This document shows, piece after piece, positions 7,414-13,421 of a DNA stretch of 13,421 nucleotides. The position numbers and the translations under genes were made by a program. Under the pieces are notes generated by a model, which saw only the letters and a list, made by a program, of their open reading frames with translations, did no database searches and was not told the DNA's origin. Positions within the stretch are counted from its first letter, which is position 1, and each line of letters starts with the position of its first letter. Origin of the DNA: UBA11889 sp002313255 (GTDB lineage: Bacteria > Pseudomonadota > Gammaproteobacteria > Pseudomonadales > Azotimanducaceae); NCBI GenBank assembly GCA_913045265.1, contig CAJWQX010000070.1, positions 1-13,421 on the forward strand, in the 5' to 3' direction.

Positions 7414-9590
7414 GCTGTTTCTGCCGCCTCTGTTTTTTCAAACTTTGGTGGTGTGGGTGGTCGAATGCGACTGAGAGGCAAACGAACCAAGAATGCGACC
7501 CCGGAACTATCCGGTAGATCCAGCGCATGGACACTGCCCCCGTGATGTTCCGCGATTAGCCGAACCACGTGTAACCCGAGACCGAAATGGAGACGACTTT
7601 GGCGTCCACGATGGCTAACCATCGACTCAAATAGCGATTCTCCCGCACCGCGCGGCAATGCGGGTCCACGATTGGCGACGCTGATCTGAAGATGTTCTCG
7701 AAAGGTATCTAGTTGGACCTTAATGGGAGTTTCAGGACGGTGAAAGTCGATCGCATTGTCGATAATTTTGTCGAGAAGTTGTTCGATGCGATAGTCGGAA
7801 ACTCGTGCGAAGACCGGCTCACCAGTCCCGCGAAAAACGAAGCGATGGTTTTCGTGCGTCAGCTGGAAATTGGCCACATAGTTTTCAATCAGCTTCTCGA
7901 TATCCAAAGTCTCAAGTTCTTCGGTTTCGAGTGATTCCTCTAGATTTGCGGCATCCGCCAAGTTTTGAACGATGGCTCCGATCCTAAGAACGCCTCTCTT
8001 TGCGCTCTCTAGATATTTGCTATTACGTACGGACTCTGATTCGTTTTCAAGGTTCTGGAGCGACGTAGATAACGTATTGAGGGGGTTGTTGATTTCGTGC
8101 CGAAGCGTTCGTGGCATGTTCTCGATGAAGGTGTTGTGCTGATTTAAACGCATCAGCATGTTGTCTATGCTGCGAGCTAGGTCGCCGATCTCATCACCTG
8201 CTTTAACTTCTGACTGTAAAGCGCTCGCTCTTAGGCGACCGAAGGGGTCTATCGCAGCGTTGGCTTCACGACGAAGCCCCCGGATTCGCCACGCCAACCT
8301 GACTGAAAAAGCGAGTAGCACGACGAATACGGCTAATAGGGACAGAATCGAAAACAAAACGATTTGTTCAATCGCAGCTTCCTGAAAGGTGAGTATTTCG
8401 GCCATGTTTTGTTGAACGATGACCGCACCTAAGGTTTTGTCCCTTGAAACAATCGGATGCAACGCCACAATTATTTGCGCATCGTCGGTTACCCGACGAA
8501 GGACGCCAGGTTGACCGTCGAGCGCAGTGGTAAGTGCTCTATCGAAAATGCTCTCCGATTCGGTCTGGGGCTGATCACGCCACTCTTCTCGAATAATTAA
8601 TTTGTGGAGCAGCGGTCGTATTCTCGTGAACCATGCTCGAGTATCTAAAACCGCAGGGTTGTCTCGGTTTGCCGAATCGATGGTTCCGTAGGAACCAGTT
8701 TCCGCACGCGTTCGGCGCTGACTATCGATCACTTGTATTCGAGCACCCGAATACCCGAGTCCCTGGATGATGTTGAGTACTTGAGGCGACCGAAACACCA
8801 CGAGGTTGAAGCTTTCTTTGTCGCCTTTTGGGAGAGTTTGAACGACGTTCCGAATCTCACGAGATTCCTGATTATCGACGTCGGCGAAGGAGACGGCGAA
8901 ACCTCTCCTAGAACCCATCATCGAAAGTGGCAATCGGAATTCAATTCCATAACCATTTTCGGTTTCGGCAATGGAGCCCTGGACTTCGTTGGCGGGCGGC
9001 GCGCCGGTCGCAGCGAAACGCCAGTCATTGCTCATTCGGTAGGCAGACGCGACACCGGGTTCGTGAAGAGTGAGAGTAATTCGACCGCCGGTACCGTTGG
9101 TCTCAAAAAAGTTGATGCGGACGTGATCAGCAGTATCGAGCCGCAGGTAGCCAGGATTTCGATAGACCCTTCGATCGTCGATTACGTTGAGGTATATGTA
9201 CAGCTGATCGTTGCGTTCTGCCACAAGGAGATCGAAAGACCCATCAGCTTGGGCGGGGCCAAAGTGTTGGGCTTTTTCCATGAGGCCCGATCCCCAATCT
9301 CCTGGATGGCCATCGAGGCGGATCGATGTCGTTAGTGGGTGGACGTACAAGGGTTCGTACTCGAGCGGGTAACTCAAAGGGAGATCGTTGAAAAGATCGT
9401 CACGGCCATTGAAGAGCGTTGAAATACCCCGCGCGAGAAGTAACTGCACGTTTTCGCGGCTTTGAATAAGTAGTCGTTCCATCTCGATGAGCTGGAGGTA
9501 GGACAGCCAGGGAATAACCAAAAGGGAAAATCCAAGCAGCATGAGCTTCGTGCCCAAGCGTGGTCCCCGAATGCCAGAAAAAAATTTCAA
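7410..9590 (-). CDS. pdsS: sensor histidine kinase with CBM9-like sensor domain (PdsS-like, dedicated sortase system type)
   Basis: A 726-residue inner-membrane kinase: membrane segment at about 14-34, large periplasmic region to about 407, second membrane segment 408-430, HAMP-like linker 431-484, HisKA with phospho-acceptor His498 in 'LRHEINNPLN', and an HATPase domain with N-box 'DKIIDNAIDF' (Asn612), G1-like 'NRGPALP' and G2 'FGLGLHVVRLI'. The G1 box lacks the common D-x-G-x-G form. Periplasmic residues about 84-235 ('IRLDGHPGDWG' onward) resemble the CBM9-like carbohydrate-binding fold, and 370-400 resemble the end of an extracytoplasmic sensor. This order and the short 'IRGxxLxxKLMLLGF'-type N terminus fit my memory of the proteobacterial dedicated sortase system histidine kinase. 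The gene starts with TTG overlapping the regulator stop (TTGA), implying coupled translation. The symbol rests on pattern memory; no sortase is in view. Confidence 0.85.
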   Translation of the reverse strand: MKFFSGIRGPRLGTKLMLLGFSLLVIPWLSYLQLIEMERLLIQSRENVQLLLARGISTLFNGRDDLFNDLPLSYPLEYEPLYVHPLTTSIRLDGHPGDWGSGLMEKAQHFGPAQADGSFDLLVAERNDQLYIYLNVIDDRRVYRNPGYLRLDTADHVRINFFETNGTGGRITLTLHEPGVASAYRMSNDWRFAATGAPPANEVQGSIAETENGYGIEFRLPLSMMGSRRGFAVSFADVDNQESREIRNVVQTLPKGDKESFNLVVFRSPQVLNIIQGLGYSGARIQVIDSQRRTRAETGSYGTIDSANRDNPAVLDTRAWFTRIRPLLHKLIIREEWRDQPQTESESIFDRALTTALDGQPGVLRRVTDDAQIIVALHPIVSRDKTLGAVIVQQNMAEILTFQEAAIEQIVLFSILSLLAVFVVLLAFSVRLAWRIRGLRREANAAIDPFGRLRASALQSEVKAGDEIGDLARSIDNMLMRLNQHNTFIENMPRTLRHEINNPLNTLSTSLQNLENESESVRNSKYLESAKRGVLRIGAIVQNLADAANLEESLETEELETLDIEKLIENYVANFQLTHENHRFVFRGTGEPVFARVSDYRIEQLLDKIIDNAIDFHRPETPIKVQLDTFREHLQISVANRGPALPRGAGESLFESMVSHRGRQSRLHFGLGLHVVRLIAEHHGGSVHALDLPDSSGVAFLVRLPLSRIRPPTPPKFEKTEAAETA

Positions 9591-10282
9591 GCGGACCAGC
9601 GATACCCGAACCCGTATTCGCTTTTAATACAGCCGAATTCTTGATCGATTTCCTCGAACTTCTTTCGGATATTCCGCATGTGGGTATTGATCGTGTTGTT
9701 AGTTACGAGCGACTGCATTGTTGCGTTCATGAGGGTGTCGTAACTGACCGCGTGACCGGGAACGCGAACAAGTTTTGCGAGCATACGGAACTCGGTTCCG
9801 GAGAGATCTAGTCTTTGTCCACGCCAAGAAACTAACAAAGCGTCCTGGTCTAGGGTTAGCTCGCCTATTCGCTTTGCAGATGAGTTGTTCGGGTTGTCCT
9901 CTCCTCGAACTTCGTCGATACGTAGCAAGGACGATATACGTTCAGCTAGATAGTCGAGCGAAATAGGTTTGGGGAGATAGTCCCAAGCGCCGAGCCGTAA
10001 ACCAGAGATCTTGTCGATTTCGTCGATGCGCTCTGTAAGAAAAATAACAGGCAGGCTTGGAGCCCGGGATAAGAGATCACGACAGATCTGGAAACCGCCA
10101 TCGACGTCTTCACCGAGAATGATGTCGAGAATCGCGAGATCCGGAAGATCGCGATCGAAACCCTCAAGTGCTTCTTGGCGACTCGCGTATCCCGTTACGT
10201 CATAACCTTTTTTTGTGATTGCGTCGGTGTAGTTGGCGCGTTGATCGGGGTCGTCTTCAACGATCACGATGTGTTTAGCCAT
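9587..10282 (-). CDS. pdsR: OmpR/PhoB-type response regulator (PdsR-like, dedicated sortase system type)
   Basis: A 231-residue DNA-binding response regulator. Receiver domain at 1-120: acidic pair D10-D11 ('VIVEDD'), phospho-acceptor Asp53 in 'DLAILDIILGED', Thr83 ('IFLTER') and Lys105 ('YLPKP'). The usual 'GADDY' reads 'GAWDY', an unusual Trp. Residues about 137-231 form a winged-helix domain: 'LSGTEFRMLAKLVRVPGHAV', 'TINTHMRNIRKKFEEID' and the final 'YGFGYRW' strand. The extended 'LDIILGEDVDGGFQICRDL' insert is the type I associate with the PdsR family. It should be phosphorylated by the downstream kinase and control transcription. The start is ATG 10282, supported by a GGGAG box; an upstream ATG at 10426 would overlap the divergent small gene. 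Target promoters are unknown, though the 142-bp divergent spacer is a natural autoregulation site. Confidence 0.88.
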   Translation of the reverse strand: MAKHIVIVEDDPDQRANYTDAITKKGYDVTGYASRQEALEGFDRDLPDLAILDIILGEDVDGGFQICRDLLSRAPSLPVIFLTERIDEIDKISGLRLGAWDYLPKPISLDYLAERISSLLRIDEVRGEDNPNNSSAKRIGELTLDQDALLVSWRGQRLDLSGTEFRMLAKLVRVPGHAVSYDTLMNATMQSLVTNNTINTHMRNIRKKFEEIDQEFGCIKSEYGFGYRWSA

Positions 10283-10424
10283 CGCTAATCTCCCGTCATT
10301 ATTTTGGGGATCATACCTTGACGGACGTTCAATTATCGGATGGCCGGGCGACGGCAAGAAGTGTCTCCACCATATCTCCAGGATGCTCCCTCCTGTCTGC
10401 AGTTTTTTGGGATACAAAGGGTCC
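10283..10424. promoter_or_regulatory. divergent intergenic region between the response regulator and the 58-residue gene
   Basis: These 142 bp must hold promoters for both directions. On the plus strand TTGACG (10318-10323) is a 5/6 match to a -35 box, but no clear -10 follows at 16-18 bp. On the minus strand TATGAT (10315-10310) is a 5/6 match to a -10 box, without a clear -35. A short imperfect dyad TTGA-n7-TCAA (10318-10332) lies between them and could be an operator. None of these is convincing alone. Confidence 0.3.
10290..10294 (-). promoter_or_regulatory. ribosome binding site of the response regulator
   Basis: Minus-strand GGGAG sits 7 bp before ATG 10282. It decides in favour of this start over the in-frame ATG at 10426. 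Confidence 0.6.
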
Positions 10425-10601
10425 ATGAAAGTTTTTGTCCCATTCGACGAGTCCGTTCTCGACTGCCTTAAACTCGATCTAGGTATAGGCCTTGTTCCAT
10501 ACCAAGTCGGCTACCGTTCTGTCGGTCCACGCGATCCTCGGACGGGTGATGAACTTGATATTGAACCAGAGCAGGGTTGGTTAGAGGTTGTCGTCGGCTA
10601 A
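10425..10601 (+). CDS. small conserved-looking hypothetical protein (58 residues)
   Basis: The ATG at 10425 is preceded by AAAGGG with a short 3-bp gap. The product begins 'MKVFVPFDESVLDCLKL' and ends with an acidic segment ('TGDELDIEPEQGWLEVVVG'). It has no signal peptide, membrane segment or known motif that I recognise; the alternation of hydrophobic residues suggests a small beta-rich or alpha/beta cytosolic protein. The same frame is open upstream to ATG 10269, but that extension would overlap the regulator start and lacks protein-like composition. Divergent from the PdsRS-like pair and 110 bp before the PnuC gene. The 'MKVFVPF' opening seems vaguely familiar from gammaproteobacterial hypothetical proteins, which is memory only. 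Function unknown. Confidence 0.6.
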   Translation: MKVFVPFDESVLDCLKLDLGIGLVPYQVGYRSVGPRDPRTGDELDIEPEQGWLEVVVG

Positions 10602-10635
10602 CCGTTCGTGTAGATCGTAAGCTTGGGACGGGGCT

Positions 10636-10655
10636 TGCAACCGTCATTGGTTGCA
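10636..10655. repeat. 7-bp perfect inverted repeat (hairpin) upstream of the PnuC gene
   Basis: TGCAACC (10636-10642), 6-base loop, GGTTGCA (10649-10655). No T-run follows on either strand, so it is not a standard intrinsic terminator. It may be an operator or an RNA hairpin in the leader. Confidence 0.5.
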
Positions 10656-10689
10656 TAAGCGAATACTAGGGGTCACGCTGTCTCCGTGT

Positions 10690-10699
10690 TAGTTAACTA
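10690..10699. promoter_or_regulatory. 10-bp perfect palindrome TAGTTAACTA upstream of the PnuC gene
   Basis: TAGTTAACTA is a perfect dyad ending 12 bp before the GTG start at 10712. Its position suits a repressor site overlapping the start of transcription or translation, but a 10-bp AT-rich palindrome can arise by chance. Confidence 0.3.
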
Positions 10700-10711
10700 C
10701 GGTGCGCGGTA

Positions 10712-11344
10712 GTGACCGAATTCTTGAGCAGCGTTGCTAGTTACTTCATTTCCAGCCCCTGGGAATTGATCGGTGCAGCGTCGGGACTCTTGTGCGTGTG
10801 GCTGATCATCCGTGAAAACATTTGGAACTGGCCAGTCGGCCTAGCATATGCGTTGGTTTCCTTATTGGTTTTTTACAACGCACGACTTTATTCGGACTTG
10901 GTACTGCACGTTTTTTACGTTTTTATGAACGGCTATGGCTGGTATTACTGGCTCCGCGGGGCCGGTGCTCGGAGTTCCGAAGGTCGATTGGTGGTCGCCC
11001 GGCTCAGCACGCGTAGCACCTCATTATTAGGTGTTGCGACGGTGATTGGCATCATTGCGATGGGATGGTTATTCGACTACTACACCGATGCCGATCTCGC
11101 CTATTGGGACAGTACGACAACGGTCATGAGTTTTGCGGCTATGTGGATGGCCGCGCATAAATACATCGAGAACTGGCTCGTTTGGTTAGTCGTCGATGTT
11201 CTCGCGACTGGGATCTATATTTTCAAAGGAATTTGGCCATACGCTGTACTGTATGGGCTATACATTCCGATGGCGGTTTGGGGTTGGGTGGCTTGGTCGC
11301 GTTCCATGTCGTTGAGTTCGATACAGGATCCGGCGCCTTCGTGA
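10712..11344 (+). CDS. pnuC: PnuC-family vitamin transporter (nicotinamide riboside or thiamine type)
   Basis: A 210-residue inner-membrane protein with about seven hydrophobic segments, the typical PnuC size. Family features: 'ENIWNWPVGLAYALVSLLVF' in the first half, 'YGWYYW' after the second or third helix, and 'ENWLVWLVVDVLATGIYIFK' (the substrate-site W-x-x-W helix) near the C terminus. PnuC proteins move unphosphorylated vitamin precursors down their gradient, with trapping by cytoplasmic phosphorylation; PnuC takes nicotinamide riboside, PnuT thiamine and PnuX riboflavin, and sequence inspection alone does not settle which. The overlapping NadR-like kinase favours nicotinamide riboside; the APH-fold kinase next door keeps thiamine open. 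The GTG start at 10712 has only a weak SD; TTG 10724 is an alternative. The stop overlaps the next start (GTGA). Confidence 0.9.
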   Translation: MTEFLSSVASYFISSPWELIGAASGLLCVWLIIRENIWNWPVGLAYALVSLLVFYNARLYSDLVLHVFYVFMNGYGWYYWLRGAGARSSEGRLVVARLSTRSTSLLGVATVIGIIAMGWLFDYYTDADLAYWDSTTTVMSFAAMWMAAHKYIENWLVWLVVDVLATGIYIFKGIWPYAVLYGLYIPMAVWGWVAWSRSMSLSSIQDPAPS

Positions 11345-11856
11345 TCTTTGCCATCGTGGGGACAGAATGCACAGGCAAAACCACGCTCTGTGACTCGCTT
11401 GCTCAACATTATTGCAGTGAGTGGCTTCCAGAATATGCACGTGAGTACTTTTTAATCCATAGCGAGAAGCAGCGGAACTATACGCTTCACGACCTGGCCT
11501 CAATCGCATCGGCACAGATCTGTCGTGAGCGAGATTTTTTGGCAGATCAGACCACTTTGCGAATCCTCGATACCGACGCGGTGGTGCTTTATGTTTGGTG
11601 GCTCGAAAAATTTGGTCACCCCGTGGGTTGGTTGGAGGAGCACCTTTACGCCATCAAGGACCGGCATTACCTTTTGACGAAGCCGGACGTGCCATGGGAG
11701 ACGGACCCGCTTAGAGAGTCGCAGTACGACCGGGAACGCATACATACCCTCTATACGCGGACCCTAGAAGAGTTTGAGTCGCCTTACACCGAGATCGAGG
11801 GTCTAGGTCGGGCTCGACTGAATCGCGCGATCGATGTTGTAGATTCAATGATCTAA
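11341..11856 (+). CDS. NadR-like P-loop kinase (AAA_28; ribosylnicotinamide kinase-type)
   Basis: A 171-residue protein corresponding to the C-terminal kinase domain of NadR, without the N-terminal helix-turn-helix or adenylyltransferase domains. Walker A is G7-T-E-C-T-G-K-T at 7-14; 'LPEYAREYF' and 'LDTDAVVLYVWW' (Walker B region) follow, then 'KPDVPWETDPLRES', the lid-like segment found in this family. NadR kinase domains phosphorylate nicotinamide riboside to NMN with ATP. Translation starts at GTG 11341, inside the PnuC stop (GTGA), so the two are coupled; the frame is open further upstream to 11182, but that stretch lies within the PnuC gene. Coupling to the transporter supports vitamin trapping. 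The substrate could also be another nucleoside-like vitamin. The stop shares 4 bp with the end of the convergent kinase gene. Confidence 0.85.
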   Translation: MIFAIVGTECTGKTTLCDSLAQHYCSEWLPEYAREYFLIHSEKQRNYTLHDLASIASAQICRERDFLADQTTLRILDTDAVVLYVWWLEKFGHPVGWLEEHLYAIKDRHYLLTKPDVPWETDPLRESQYDRERIHTLYTRTLEEFESPYTEIEGLGRARLNRAIDVVDSMI

Positions 11857-12641
11857 AGAAGTTGTTCGACGTTCGCGATCGATCGGTCGCGCTGCTTAAT
11901 GATGCCGTCGTGGTTATTGCCTGCGCTAATCTGTGCGATCGCCCAAGCGTGCTCTCTTAACTGAAAGATCGCTTGAGTTTTACGTAATGTTTCTTCGCTG
12001 ACTCGTTGACCTAAATAAGTTTCGGCGCACAAGAAAAATTCAGCATCTGCATAGTGGGCTCCGTAACAGAAACCGATTACGTCGAAAAGCGGGTCGTTGT
12101 CGCCTGCCCATTCCCAATCAAGGGTTCGCATACCGTTTTCTGTACAAATAATGTTCCATGGATTTAGGTCGTTGTGGCATCCGCGGATCTCACGTTCTTG
12201 CCACCGAATACGTTCGAGCCATGGTTGTTCTTTGCCAACTTGTCCGGCCGAATCGAAGTAGTGTGATATCTGCTCAATAACATCGTAGCGGGTTATCGAG
12301 GAGGGTATGGCGTTGTGCAGATCTCGCAAATAATGCGCACCCTCTATAGGGCTTAGAGTGGTCGTCGTGAGCAGATTGCCCTCGATCCAACGGGTAATCA
12401 TATGGCCGTTGGCCGTGTCCAAAGCAATGAGTTCTGGCGCAACCGACAGGCTGACGTAGATTTTTTCAAACGGGCGAGGACGTGGATCTCGGACGACCCG
12501 GACGACAAAGATTTCGTCTTTAATAGTGACGCGAAAATTGTCGTTGTTGTAACCACCAGGTAAATATTCGATCTCATCGATTTGACCGACATTGGGTATT
12601 AGGGAAGAAACTATTTGGATTACGTTTTCCATTTCATTCAT
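11853..12641 (-). CDS. APH/choline kinase-fold small-molecule phosphotransferase (thiamine kinase-like)
   Basis: A 262-residue kinase of the aminoglycoside phosphotransferase/choline kinase superfamily. The Brenner motif is 'GCHNDLNPWNII' (H156, D158, N163) and the metal-binding motif is 'LDWEWAG' (D175). N-terminal features are 'LPGGYNNDNFRV' (nucleotide loop) and 'FVVRVVRDP', with Arg48 in the place of the nucleotide-anchoring Lys, as in several choline and thiamine kinase-like proteins. Likely acts in the cytosol on choline, thiamine, an amino alcohol or another hydroxyl-bearing metabolite; antibiotic resistance is not implied. ATG 12641 is chosen; ATG 12632 and TTG 12668 are alternatives, and none has a clear SD. 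It converges on the NadR-like gene with a 4-bp overlap. Adjacency to a transporter of the PnuC/PnuT family makes a vitamin-kinase role possible but unproven. Confidence 0.87.
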   Translation of the reverse strand: MNEMENVIQIVSSLIPNVGQIDEIEYLPGGYNNDNFRVTIKDEIFVVRVVRDPRPRPFEKIYVSLSVAPELIALDTANGHMITRWIEGNLLTTTTLSPIEGAHYLRDLHNAIPSSITRYDVIEQISHYFDSAGQVGKEQPWLERIRWQEREIRGCHNDLNPWNIICTENGMRTLDWEWAGDNDPLFDVIGFCYGAHYADAEFFLCAETYLGQRVSEETLRKTQAIFQLREHAWAIAQISAGNNHDGIIKQRDRSIANVEQLL

Positions 12642-12720
12642 AAGCGTCAACTTGCCGAACAAGTACAAAGTTTGCGGTATTTAGTCGGCAGATCTGTGCA
12701 AAGCAGTTCTGCCGAATTTC

Positions 12721-12756
12721 TTGGCGCGGTGACATCTATTGGCGCGGTGGCATCTA
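12721..12756 (+). repeat. 18-bp tandem direct repeat, two copies
   Basis: TTGGCGCGGTGACATCTA (12721-12738) is followed immediately by TTGGCGCGGTGGCATCTA (12739-12756), with one mismatch (A12732 against G12750). An 18-bp period is close to two helical turns, so paired regulator sites on one DNA face are possible; a recent slippage duplication is the simpler explanation. Confidence 0.75.
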
Positions 12757-12832
12757 GATGGTGTGCACTCGAATTTCGTGATCGTTACCCAGGGAATGTC
12801 CGAATTTGGACTTTTTTTGTCAAGTTTGATGG

Positions 12833-12860
12833 TTGTAAATCGCTGGTGTGCGGCTACTAT
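12833..12860 (+). promoter_or_regulatory. candidate sigma70-type promoter of the ferritin-like gene
   Basis: TTGTAA (12833-12838, 4/6 match) and TACTAT (12855-12860, 4/6 match) are 16 bp apart. The start site would be near 12867, giving a very short leader before the AAGGAG box. Modest match; no competing site looks better. Confidence 0.3.
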
Positions 12861-12868
12861 GCCGCCCG

Positions 12869-12874
12869 AAGGAG
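12869..12874 (+). promoter_or_regulatory. strong ribosome binding site of the ferritin-like gene
   Basis: AAGGAG lies 6 bp before ATG 12881, the clearest SD in the window. It fixes the start of a gene truncated at the right edge. Confidence 0.7.
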
Positions 12875-12880
12875 AGTGGT

Positions 12881-13421
12881 ATGGGCATTAATTTCGTTGA
12901 GGACGCGCCAAGGGAAGTTCAGCAATTTGGCGATGGGGATTCCGTTTGGGGTGGCATGACTCAAGAAGACGTTCAGCACGTTGCCGAAATCTTCAATACG
13001 CCCCTGACAGGTTCGTATAACTGGGACTACCGAGTTGCAGATGATCGTATCCAACGTTTGTATGAATTGGGCAAAACGCTCAACTGGAATGGTTCATTGG
13101 ATGTTCATTGGGACCAGACGCCAGATTGGCACGAACAAACCCCGATAACACCAGAATCCGTCGATGAATTTCTCACAACAAATGCAGATTGGACTGGGTA
13201 CGCACCGTTCGATGCACTCTCTACGGAGCGAAAGTTGGAGTTTTTCAAGCATGACTTCGCCTGGTCTTTATCGCAGTTCCTTCATGGTGAGCAGGGCGCA
13301 TTGTTGGTCGCGTCACAGCTTGCGAGCTGTGCCCCAAGTTTTAACGCGAAACTGTATGCAGCGTCGCAAACCTTCGATGAAGCAAGGCATGTCGAGGTCT
13401 TCAACCGGTATTTACAGACCA
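12881..13421 (+). CDS. ferritin-like (ribonucleotide reductase R2-type fold) diiron protein, N-terminal part
   Basis: The first 180 residues of a gene that runs off the right edge. The N-terminal 100 residues are polar and Trp-rich ('SLDVHWDQTPDWHE'), then helices begin. 'FAWSLSQFLHGEQGALL' places Glu137 in one helix, and 'SQTFDEARHVEVFNRYL' gives the E-x-x-H metal pair Glu167/His170. One lone Glu followed by E-x-x-H in the next helix is the first half of a four-helix carboxylate-bridged diiron site; the second half should lie past the window. Such proteins are oxidases, oxygenases or iron-handling proteins (R2-like, AurF-like and related families); I cannot name the reaction. An 'ordinary ferritin' is unlikely given the long N-terminal region. 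It has its own strong SD and probably its own promoter. Confidence 0.78.
   Translation, partial: MGINFVEDAPREVQQFGDGDSVWGGMTQEDVQHVAEIFNTPLTGSYNWDYRVADDRIQRLYELGKTLNWNGSLDVHWDQTPDWHEQTPITPESVDEFLTTNADWTGYAPFDALSTERKLEFFKHDFAWSLSQFLHGEQGALLVASQLASCAPSFNAKLYAASQTFDEARHVEVFNRYLQT

Larger units (their letters stand above)
12642..12880. other. intergenic region between the APH-fold kinase and the ferritin-like gene
   Basis: These 239 bp separate divergent genes. They contain an 18-bp tandem repeat, a T-run (12811-12818) without a stable hairpin, and a possible promoter for the rightward gene. An open frame on the plus strand crosses the region but has no protein-like character. No RNA gene is seen. 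Confidence 0.5.

Noticed and set aside
8733..9335. 200-codon plus-strand open frame inside the histidine kinase gene
   Set aside because: It is antisense to the periplasmic sensor of a clear histidine kinase and has no start context or domain.
10602..10711. TPP or other known riboswitch upstream of the PnuC gene
   Set aside because: The CTGAGA core and the downstream ACC/GAACCTGA-type segment are absent. Only a simple hairpin and a palindrome are seen.
12801..12822. T-run after TCCGAATTTGGA as an intrinsic terminator
   Set aside because: The possible stem is only about 4 bp once a loop is allowed and includes a G-T pair; no gene ends upstream on the plus strand.
12615..12959. 114-codon plus-strand open frame across the divergent spacer
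   Set aside because: It overlaps the starts of two real genes in other frames, contains the 18-bp tandem repeat as a repeated hexapeptide, and shows no protein-like domain.
1..13421. CRISPR array, insertion sequence, tRNA or rRNA
   Set aside because: No spaced direct repeats, terminal inverted repeats with a transposase, or recognisable tRNA/rRNA sequence were seen on reading either strand.

Overview
The window looks like chromosomal DNA of a Gram-negative bacterium, most likely a marine gammaproteobacterium. This is inferred from three things: a two-component pair resembling the 'proteobacterial dedicated sortase system' (PdsR/PdsS) regulators, a protein kinase whose C-terminal helical repeats look gammaproteobacterial to me, and the general gene content. 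No phylogenetic computation was possible. Gene density is very high. Three convergent gene pairs overlap at their stop codons, two or three same-strand junctions overlap by 4 bp, and several genes start with GTG or TTG. I see no rRNA, tRNA, insertion sequence, CRISPR array or prophage.

Layout: (1) 2-886, the C-terminal half of a Rad3/DinG-type DNA helicase. (2) 936-2360, pyruvate kinase. (3) 2353-3165, minus strand, a TauE/SafE-family membrane permease. (4) 3212-6411, a probably secreted MORN-repeat protein whose stop overlaps the start (ATGA) of a membrane-anchored Ser/Thr protein kinase with a large extracytoplasmic TPR-like region. (5) 6508-7413, a metallo-beta-lactamase-fold hydrolase in the same direction. 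(6) 10282-7410, minus strand, a response regulator followed by a CBM9-like-sensor histidine kinase, overlapping by TTGA. (7) 10425-10601, a 58-residue hypothetical protein divergent from the regulator. (8) 10712-11856, a PnuC-type vitamin transporter overlapping (GTGA) a NadR-like P-loop nucleoside kinase. (9) 12641-11853, minus strand, an APH/choline-kinase-fold small-molecule kinase converging on it. (10) 12881 to the right edge, the first 180 residues of a ferritin-like diiron protein.

Three functional groupings can be argued. The MORN protein and kinase are translationally coupled and both may expose domains in the periplasm, so they could form one signalling device; the kinase lacks the glycine-rich loop and is non-RD (HLD in place of HRD). 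The PdsRS-like pair is a complete phosphorelay, but its expected sortase and sortase target are not in the window. PnuC, the NadR-like kinase and possibly the APH-fold kinase fit import and phosphorylation-trapping of a vitamin precursor such as nicotinamide riboside or thiamine. The helicase, pyruvate kinase, permease and ferritin-like gene are individually recognisable and have no obvious link to their neighbours. The most promising candidate for an undescribed system is the MORN/kinase module.
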